Under the pieces are notes generated by a model. It made no database searches. It was not told the origin of the DNA and saw only the letters and a program-made list of their open reading frames with translations. This document shows, piece after piece, positions 1 through 5,262 of a stretch of 10,826 nucleotides of DNA. Numbering within the stretch: position 1 is the first letter of the stretch; every line of letters begins with the position of its first letter. Source of the stretch: Vulcanimicrobiota bacterium. Its GTDB lineage: Bacteria; Vulcanimicrobiota; Vulcanimicrobiia; Vulcanimicrobiales; Vulcanimicrobiaceae. The stretch spans positions 1-10,826 of the forward strand of contig JACRUB010000050.1 in assembly GCA_014305015.1 (NCBI GenBank). Direction: 5' to 3'. The position numbers and the translations under genes are program-made.

Positions 1-579
1 TCCAAAATCGTAAAACGTCGCGGGCGGAATGTGGTGGAATATCTCGGGACTAAAAGCGTAAATGCCGGTGTTCGCCAGCTTCGATTGTTCCGTGCCCTTT
101 GGTGGCTTCTCTTGGAATCCCGTGATGCGTCCGATTTCATCCACGACCACAACGCCATATTGATCGACTTCCTCACGCTTGACCAAACCGATTGTGGCGA
201 TCGCGCCGTTTTTTTGATGGAAGTGCATGAGTTCATCGAGCGGTAGATCGGTGAGGTCGTCGCACCCCACGACGAAGAAGTTGTCTCCGGCAAGAAAAGA
301 CTCCATCGCTTTTACCGAGCCCGCGCTTCCCATCAACACGTCCTCGTGCAAATACGTGAGCTTTACTCCATACTGGGAGCCGTCGCCGAGCGTTTCCAGT
401 ATCTGATCCGCTAAGTAATGGACGTTGATTGCAATCTCAGTGCAGCCATACTCGTGAAGATACCGGATTAAGTGCACGGCATTTGGGATGCCCGCAACAG
501 GCACGAGCGGTTTTGGAACCTGTTTCGTGAGTGGATAGAGCCGCGTGCTCATACCGCCCGCCAAGATCATCGCTCTCAT
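1..579 (-). CDS. Sugar-phosphate nucleotidyltransferase, C-terminus cut by window edge
   Basis: This enzyme joins a nucleoside triphosphate to a sugar-1-phosphate to give an NDP-sugar and pyrophosphate in the cytoplasm. The 193 visible residues form the N-terminal Rossmann-like domain. The signature loop at residues 7-24 reads AGGMSTRLYPLTKQVPKP; the usual G of GxGTR is Ser11. Also visible are GSAG (84-87), a metal-site region GCDDLTD (105-111), EKP (157-159) and NTGIY (170-174). The family is usually about 240 residues or more, so the C-terminus lies outside the window. The ATG at 579 overlaps the tagA stop as ATGA; no convincing ribosome site precedes it, so translation probably depends on coupling. 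It is last in sequence of the visible dapB operon. Substrate (glucose, mannose or another sugar) cannot be read from the sequence. Family assignment is firm; specificity is unknown. Confidence 0.9.
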   Translation of the reverse strand, partial: MRAMILAGGMSTRLYPLTKQVPKPLVPVAGIPNAVHLIRYLHEYGCTEIAINVHYLADQILETLGDGSQYGVKLTYLHEDVLMGSAGSVKAMESFLAGDNFFVVGCDDLTDLPLDELMHFHQKNGAIATIGLVKREEVDQYGVVVVDEIGRITGFQEKPPKGTEQSKLANTGIYAFSPEIFHHIPPATFYDFG

Positions 580-1328
580 GCGTTTGCCGTTCCAGTGCCC
601 ACGCGGCGGCGTAACATATCAATAAAAACCAGCCATACGAAATACGGCAGCGCCAACTGGCGGCGCCAACGATGCGGTTCGCGATAAAGACGGTAGAGCC
701 ACTCGAGGCCGAAACGACGCCAACTCTCGGGTGCCCGTTCGACCTTCCCACTCAGGACATCCAAAGAGCCGCCGACTCCCATCGCAGCACCGCAGCCGGT
801 GGCCGCGAGGTGTTCGGCTATCCAAAACTCTTGGCGCGGAAAACCTAACCCCACAAACAACAAATCGGCGTTGCTAGCCTTAATCGCCGCGGCAATCGCC
901 GGAGAATCGTCCAGCTGAAAATAGCCGTGTTGCGTGCCGCGAATGCGTAGCGCCGGAAACGTTCGTTGCAAAACCCGAGCGGCATCATCGGCCACTCCGG
1001 GCGCGCCGCCCAGCAAGTAGATGCCGAGGGCATCCGGCTCCGCCGCAGAGCAGATTCTGGCGATGAGGTCTACCCCGGTAACACGATCGCGTAGATGGGA
1101 ACCCTGCGCCTTTGCGGCCAGCAGCAGTCCGATCGCGTCGCAGAGCGAGAGCGCAGCATTATTGATAATGCTGCGAAAGGCAGCATCGCGTTGCGCATGT
1201 ACAACCATTTCCGTTCCGAGCGTTACGATTTGCACCCCTGCTTTGGCCTTTGCGAACTCGATGATGCGAGAACTCGAGGCTTCTGCGTCGATGTCATCGA
1301 GCTTGCAGCCAAGAACTGTTAAACTCAA
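576..1328 (-). CDS. tagA: WecG/TagA/CpsF-family glycosyltransferase
   Basis: A 250-residue member of the GT26 family. Characterised members transfer N-acetylmannosamine (TagA) or its uronic acid (WecG) to undecaprenyl-diphosphate-linked GlcNAc on the inner membrane face, in teichoic acid or enterobacterial common antigen synthesis. Visible landmarks are VTLGTE (35-40), CDAIG (63-67, with Asp64 where the proposed catalytic base lies), YLLGG (104-108), FVGLGFPRQEFWI (158-170), GVGGSLDVLSG (184-194) and VERAPESWRRFGLEW (196-210). The Arg- and aromatic-rich tail (about 195-240) matches the appendage that associates TagA with the membrane. The start is TTG at 1328, inside a TTGA overlap with the dapA stop; an AAGGA lies about 15 bases upstream, rather far. 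The stop overlaps the next gene's ATG. Family is certain; the sugar donor is inferred. Its position in a diaminopimelate operon is unusual. Confidence 0.93.
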   Translation of the reverse strand: MSLTVLGCKLDDIDAEASSSRIIEFAKAKAGVQIVTLGTEMVVHAQRDAAFRSIINNAALSLCDAIGLLLAAKAQGSHLRDRVTGVDLIARICSAAEPDALGIYLLGGAPGVADDAARVLQRTFPALRIRGTQHGYFQLDDSPAIAAAIKASNADLLFVGLGFPRQEFWIAEHLAATGCGAAMGVGGSLDVLSGKVERAPESWRRFGLEWLYRLYREPHRWRRQLALPYFVWLVFIDMLRRRVGTGTANA

Positions 1329-2218
1329 ACTGCGACTGCGCTTTCCTTAAAACGCATAATCGCGGCCAGCACATCGGCCTTGAGCGCATCCGGCATCGGC
1401 CCCAGCGGTAAACGTGTCTCACCTGTGCCAAAACCCGCCTGACTCATCGCCCACTTTACCGGAATCGGGCTTGTCGTTGAAAAGAGCGCTTTGAAGAGGG
1501 GTACTAAATCGAGGCCGATGCGCGTTGCTTCGGCGGTGCGCCCTTGTTGCATCGCATCCAGCATCGCGAGAAATTCACGCGAACAGAAATGCGATGCGAC
1601 CCCTACGATGCCGTCAGCACCCAGTGCCAACGAGGCCAAAAAGAGATGATCGTCGCCGCAGAAAAACGTGAAGCCCTTCGGCCGGGAGCGCAAAATATCG
1701 GCGAACTGTGCGATATCGCCGCTGGATTCTTTCACGCCCACGATGTTGTGATGGCGGTTCGCGAGTTCTAGGAGCGTCGATGGTAGCATATTCGCGCCGG
1801 TGCGACCGGGAATATTATAGATAATGATCGGAAGGGTGGTGGCCTGTGCGATCGCGCCGAAGTGGCCGAGCATTCCGTCTTGTGTGGGTTTATTGTAGAA
1901 CGGAACAACCGCTAGAATTCCATCCGCACCGGTCGCTTCGGCTTGTTTTGTAAGTTCCGCCGAAGCCCGCGTATCGTTGCCGCCGGTATTGGCGACAACC
2001 GCCGCCCGGTCGCCAACCGCTTTCTTTACCGCTTCGAAGAGACGCAAACGCTCCCCGGTGGCAAGGGTCGGGCCTTCGCCCGTCGTACCGGCGACGACCA
2101 ATCCGTCGTTTCCGCGATCCACAAGCCACGTCGCAATTCGACCGGCCTCTTTATAATCGACCTCGCCGCTTTGGTCAAACGGCGTGATCATCGCCGTAAC
2201 AATGCTCCCAAGTTTCAT
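1325..2218 (-). CDS. dapA: 4-hydroxy-tetrahydrodipicolinate synthase
   Basis: DapA condenses pyruvate with aspartate-4-semialdehyde, the first step committed to diaminopimelate and lysine. The 297-residue length is normal for this (beta/alpha)8 aldolase. All hallmark residues are present: GTTGE at 44-48 (Thr45), VPFYNKPTQ with Tyr108, YNIPGRT at 134-140 (Tyr134 and Arg139), and the Schiff-base Lys163 in GVKESSGD. DGIVGV (203-208) follows the usual late-barrel strand. The ATG at 2218 overlaps the aspartate kinase stop as ATGA, and a strong AAGGAG lies 7 bases upstream (2226-2231), so this gene can be initiated on its own as well as by coupling. Its TGA stop overlaps the TTG start of tagA. Its substrate is made by asd and the kinase immediately upstream, and its product goes to DapB. 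Nothing suggests loss of function. Confidence 0.98.
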   Translation of the reverse strand: MKLGSIVTAMITPFDQSGEVDYKEAGRIATWLVDRGNDGLVVAGTTGEGPTLATGERLRLFEAVKKAVGDRAAVVANTGGNDTRASAELTKQAEATGADGILAVVPFYNKPTQDGMLGHFGAIAQATTLPIIIYNIPGRTGANMLPSTLLELANRHHNIVGVKESSGDIAQFADILRSRPKGFTFFCGDDHLFLASLALGADGIVGVASHFCSREFLAMLDAMQQGRTAEATRIGLDLVPLFKALFSTTSPIPVKWAMSQAGFGTGETRLPLGPMPDALKADVLAAIMRFKESAVAV

Positions 2219-3438
2219 GCGGACTCTCCTTGATCGAGTTGAAAATAATCGTGGACCGCTTGTTCGGCAGTGCGTACGTCTTTCTCCGGAACGACGATTG
2301 AAATGGTGATATTACTATCGGTGCAATGAATGATTTCCACATTGGCGGCCGAGAGAGCCTGGACGATCCGGTACATGACGCCCGGCGCGCCGCGCATGCC
2401 GGCGCCGACGATTGAGATCTTCCCGCAGTGCTCGCGCATGCGAACAGCCATGTTGAGGTCGGTCAGCAAGGCGCGCACGGTCGCACCGTCGTCGGGGTTT
2501 ACTACAAAGAAGACGCCTGCCGAATTGATGTTGATTTGGTCCAATGAAACGCCCGCGTCGGCAAGGCGTTGAAACATCATGAGCTCTAGCTCCATCCGCG
2601 AGCCCTGGTCTTCCAAATCGCCGCGAATAATTCGCACGAAGGTCAATTGACCGGCCGATGTCACACCGGTGACCGGCTTATGATGTTTGACGTTCTCCTC
2701 AACGATGGTTCCGAGGTCGCTCTCGAGTCCGCGAATCGCGTACGGGGTTTGCGTCGCACGAGCAAACTCCGCGGCTTTGGAATGCATCACCTTGGCACCG
2801 TGCTCGGCGAGTTCGCTCATCTCCAGCAGCTGCGCGCGTTCGATTGTCCGTGCGCCGTCGACGCGGCGCGGATCGCCGGACATCGCCCCGCTGACATCGG
2901 TGTAGATATCGATTCGTTCCGCGCCTAGTGCGTGACCGAGCGCAATTGCGCTCAGATCGGTGCCGCCGCGGCCAAGCGTGGTAATGTCGCCCGCCATCGT
3001 CATACCTTGAAATCCGGCGATAACGGGGATGACGCCCTTTTCTAGCAGATCGCACACGCGTTCCGGCGCTACCCGCACTATTTTCGCATCACCGAATTGC
3101 GCGTCGGTAAGGATACCCGCTTGCGCACCGGTAAGGGCGCGCGCCGGACTTCCGTTCTGTGTCAGTAATTCCGCGAACGCAGCAGCGGAAATCAGCTCGC
3201 CGCACGCCAGCAACATATCCGTATTGGCATTTGGTTTCGAAGTGTTCGGGGTGATGGAGATGAGCGTATCTGTCGCGTACGGCTCGGGAGGACGGCCCAT
3301 CGCGGAGCACACAACGACCGTTGCGAAGCCGCGCTCGGTTGACTCTTGCACGCGTTGGCGCGCAATTTCACGAACTTCCGGCGTGGCGAGCGACGTGCCG
3401 CCGAATTTCAAAATCGCGATTTCGCGAGCGGCCGTCAT
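2215..3438 (-). CDS. lysC: Aspartate kinase, DapG-like with two ACT domains
   Basis: Phosphorylates aspartate to 4-aspartyl phosphate, the entry step to lysine, threonine, methionine and diaminopimelate. The protein has 407 residues: an amino-acid kinase domain (about 6-240) with KFGGTS (11-16), CGE (79-81), GRGGTDLSA (157-165) and TDVSGAMSGDPR (180-191), then two ACT domains (about 262-330 and 338-400) with SLDQININ and GMRGAPGVMYRI. The segments MGRPPEPYATDTLI, ALTGAQAGILT and DSNITISIVV resemble, from memory, Bacillus DapG, the diaminopimelate-inhibited isoenzyme, more than lysine-sensitive LysC; this is inference. The reading frame is open 31 codons further upstream, but that part is Arg-rich and lies in asd. 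The ATG at 3438 begins two residues short of the conserved fold and gives an ATGA overlap, so I chose it. It has no clear ribosome site, which implies coupling to asd. Allosteric effector untested. Confidence 0.95.
   Translation of the reverse strand: MTAAREIAILKFGGTSLATPEVREIARQRVQESTERGFATVVVCSAMGRPPEPYATDTLISITPNTSKPNANTDMLLACGELISAAAFAELLTQNGSPARALTGAQAGILTDAQFGDAKIVRVAPERVCDLLEKGVIPVIAGFQGMTMAGDITTLGRGGTDLSAIALGHALGAERIDIYTDVSGAMSGDPRRVDGARTIERAQLLEMSELAEHGAKVMHSKAAEFARATQTPYAIRGLESDLGTIVEENVKHHKPVTGVTSAGQLTFVRIIRGDLEDQGSRMELELMMFQRLADAGVSLDQININSAGVFFVVNPDDGATVRALLTDLNMAVRMREHCGKISIVGAGMRGAPGVMYRIVQALSAANVEIIHCTDSNITISIVVPEKDVRTAEQAVHDYFQLDQGESA
2226..2231 (-). promoter_or_regulatory. 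Ribosome binding site of dapA
   Basis: AAGGAG on the minus strand, 7 bases before the dapA ATG, inside the 3' end of the aspartate kinase gene. It fixes the dapA start at 2218 and is the best Shine-Dalgarno match in the operon. Confidence 0.8.
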
Positions 3439-4436
3439 GAGGCGTGCACCATGCCGCGTTCGAGCAGCAGTTCTAAAATCTGCACACCGTTGGTGGCAGC
3501 GCCTTTGCGGACTTGATCGCCGCACACCCACATCGAGAAATGCGTTCCGGATTCGTCTTCGGCGCGTAGGCGCGCAACGTGCACGTCGTCCGTTCCCTCA
3601 ACATCCCGCGGCGTCACAATACCTTCGCGATGGAACACGATCCCCGGTGCTTTCTCGAAGGCCTCAGAGAGCTCATCGAGCGAAGCGCGGCGCTCGGTCT
3701 GGAAGAAAACGGCTTCCGAATGCGCATAACGCACGGGGACGCGCACCGCGATAACGGAGATCGGCAGTGTCTCGAGCCCAAGAATTTTGCGTGTCTCCGC
3801 GCGCACTTTACTTTCTTCCGTCGCATAGCCGTCTGGCCCGATCGAGCCGATCTGCGGAATGACGTTGTGCGCAATCGGTGCGGCGAACGCCTTTGCTTCC
3901 GGTTCCGGCTTCGCGCTCAGCACGGCGGTTTCGCCTGCCAGCAATTCCTCGACACCCGCGCGGCCGGCACCACTTACGGCTTGATAGGTGGCGACCTGAA
4001 CGGCACGCAGCCGCACGCTATTGCGAATAGGAGCGAGCGCAACACACAGCACGATTGCGGTGCAATTTGCTACCGGAAAGATGCGCTGGCCGGCTCTGAG
4101 CGCGTTTGCGTTGACCTCGGGGACCAAAAGCGCGATGCCGGATTGCAAACGGAAGGTGGCGCTATTATCGATCACGATATTGCCGCGCGCCGCGATCGGC
4201 GGCGCAAAAGTACCGCTGGCCTCTTCGCTGCTCGCGAAAATCACCGCATCGTAGCCCTGGAGACGTTCTTGCGTCGTTTCGAGGACATCGAGCGTCTCGC
4301 CGCGGAATTGCACCGCGCCTTTGCGATCGCGTGAGGCAAAAGCCCCGAGACGGGCAATAGGTACTTGGCGTTCTTCGAGAACGCGCAAAGTTGCCTCGCC
4401 CACAATGCCGGTCGCGCCGACGAGCGCAATCTTCAT
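3435..4436 (-). CDS. asd: Aspartate-semialdehyde dehydrogenase
   Basis: Reduces 4-aspartyl phosphate with NADPH to aspartate-4-semialdehyde, the branch-point aldehyde used by DapA. The 333-residue length fits the family. The N-terminal NADP-binding motif GATGIVG spans 7-13. The nucleophile is Cys125 in VANCTAI, which departs slightly from the common NPNCST context. TYQAVSGAG (150-158), EESKVRAETRKIL (207-219) and RVPVRYAHSEAV (232-243, with Arg232 and His239 at the substrate and acid/base positions) complete the active site. The ATG at 4436 overlaps the dapB stop as ATGA; GAGGA at 4446-4450 lies 9 bases upstream. The stop overlaps the aspartate kinase start. Placement between dapB and the kinase recalls the Bacillus asd-dapG-dapA cluster. 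Function is secure. Confidence 0.97.
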   Translation of the reverse strand: MKIALVGATGIVGEATLRVLEERQVPIARLGAFASRDRKGAVQFRGETLDVLETTQERLQGYDAVIFASSEEASGTFAPPIAARGNIVIDNSATFRLQSGIALLVPEVNANALRAGQRIFPVANCTAIVLCVALAPIRNSVRLRAVQVATYQAVSGAGRAGVEELLAGETAVLSAKPEPEAKAFAAPIAHNVIPQIGSIGPDGYATEESKVRAETRKILGLETLPISVIAVRVPVRYAHSEAVFFQTERRASLDELSEAFEKAPGIVFHREGIVTPRDVEGTDDVHVARLRAEDESGTHFSMWVCGDQVRKGAATNGVQILELLLERGMVHAS

Positions 4437-5140
4437 TGAAGTTTTTCCTCGATTAGCGAATCCAGCCCGATAGTCAGACCCTTTTGGCTGCGTACCGCCC
4501 GCACGGCAAAGAGAATTCCCGTCGCGAACGACTCGCGCGAGAGTGAGTCGTGTCGGATCGTAAAAGACTCACCGGTAGTTCCGAACTGAACTTCCTGATG
4601 CGCGAGCAGGCCGTGCAGGCGCACGCTGTGGATGGGAACATCACGACCGGTAACCGCTTTAATGCGCGCGGCCGTCTCGCGGGCCGTTCCACTCGGTTTG
4701 TCGAGCTTCTCAATCCGATGCTTCTCAATCACTTCGACGCTCGGAAAAAATCTGGACGCCTGTTCCGCAAAGCGCATCATGAGCACGGCGCCGACCGCAA
4801 AATTTGGCACGATCATTGCGCCCACGTTGTTTTTCTTGGCAAGCGTTGCAAGCGCGTCACGTTCCGCAGCAGTCCAGGCGCTCGAACCGACGACGGGCGA
4901 GACCCCGTCAACAACGCACGCGGTCGCGATATCCACCGTTATAGGATGCGTCGTAAAATCCACAACCACTTCGGGTTTACGTTGCGCGAGCAACCTATGA
5001 ATGTCCGTATAGATGTGCTCTTTTTCGTCTGCAGAACGCGCGAAACCACCAACGTATTGGACGTCACCCGCGGCTTTGAGCGTATCAACGGCAAGAGCAC
5101 CCATTTTACCACGGGCGCCCGCAACAGCTACGCGGATCAT
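4433..5140 (-). CDS. dapB: 4-hydroxy-tetrahydrodipicolinate reductase
   Basis: DapB reduces the DapA product with NAD(P)H to tetrahydrodipicolinate. The 235 residues are at the short end of the family (E. coli has 273). The dinucleotide loop GARGKMG lies at 8-14, with DFTTH (61-65) and GSSAW (85-89, the usual GTTG region). The active-site segment is EKHRIEKLDKPSGTA (139-153). The family pattern is ExHHxxKxDxPSGTA: the catalytic first His (141), Lys145 and PSGTA are kept, but the second His is Arg142. FTIRHDSLSRESF (193-205) and the late GILFAVRAV helix are typical. The ATG at 5140 is the first gene of the operon and starts right at the conserved fold. The A/T-rich leader has no Shine-Dalgarno match. 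Its stop overlaps asd. Identity is secure despite the substitution. Confidence 0.95.
   Translation of the reverse strand: MIRVAVAGARGKMGALAVDTLKAAGDVQYVGGFARSADEKEHIYTDIHRLLAQRKPEVVVDFTTHPITVDIATACVVDGVSPVVGSSAWTAAERDALATLAKKNNVGAMIVPNFAVGAVLMMRFAEQASRFFPSVEVIEKHRIEKLDKPSGTARETAARIKAVTGRDVPIHSVRLHGLLAHQEVQFGTTGESFTIRHDSLSRESFATGILFAVRAVRSQKGLTIGLDSLIEEKLQ
4446..4450 (-). promoter_or_regulatory. Ribosome binding site of asd
   Basis: GAGGA on the minus strand, 9 bases before the asd ATG and within the 3' end of dapB. Together with the ATGA overlap it supports the start at 4436. Confidence 0.65.
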
Positions 5141-5154
5141 TTATTTAGGAAAGT

Positions 5155-5262
5155 AAAAATGTGCTTCTCGCCTGTTCGGATTAGGCGCCGGAGGCCGACG
5201 TGTGTTTCATTATACACGAGGCCTTCGGCAACGACATCCGGGCAGGCGAGAAGTGCATTTTT
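5155..5262 (-). terminator. Large dyad, probable pcrA terminator
   Basis: Nested co-centred inverted repeats. Outer arms are 5155-5174 and 5243-5262 (18 of 20 paired), then 5177-5181 with 5236-5240 (5 of 5), 5187-5196 with 5220-5229 (9 of 10), and 5199-5203 with 5214-5218 (5 of 5), leaving a 10-base loop. Read on the minus strand, the 3' arm ends CAGGCGAGAAGCACAUUUUU, a GC-rich stem running into U5, as in a bidirectional intrinsic terminator. The pcrA TAA overlaps the outer arm. A weaker continuation pairs about 5144-5152 with 5269-5276. It fills the pcrA-dapB gap, which has no ORF. It could also be a palindromic mobile element or an operator. Confidence 0.7.
5209..5214 (-). promoter_or_regulatory. 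Promoter -10 box for the dapB operon
   Basis: A perfect TATAAT on the minus strand, 69 bases before the dapB ATG. The best hexamer 17 bases upstream, ATGTCG, matches the -35 consensus at only 3 of 6 positions, and TG abuts the box directly rather than one base away. A start near 5202 would give a leader of about 62 bases with no known riboswitch. The box sits in the loop of the surrounding dyad. The call rests on one motif plus its position before a six-gene operon. Confidence 0.6.

Noticed and set aside
3439..3531. Longer aspartate kinase with 31 extra N-terminal residues
   Set aside because: The extension is Arg-rich, lies wholly within asd, and does not resemble the family. The ATG at 3438 gives the standard N-terminus and the ATGA overlap seen throughout the operon.
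5141..5202. Lysine riboswitch or T-box upstream of dapB
   Set aside because: The leader is only about 60 bases, far shorter than a lysine riboswitch (about 170 or more) or a T-box, and none of their conserved elements is visible.
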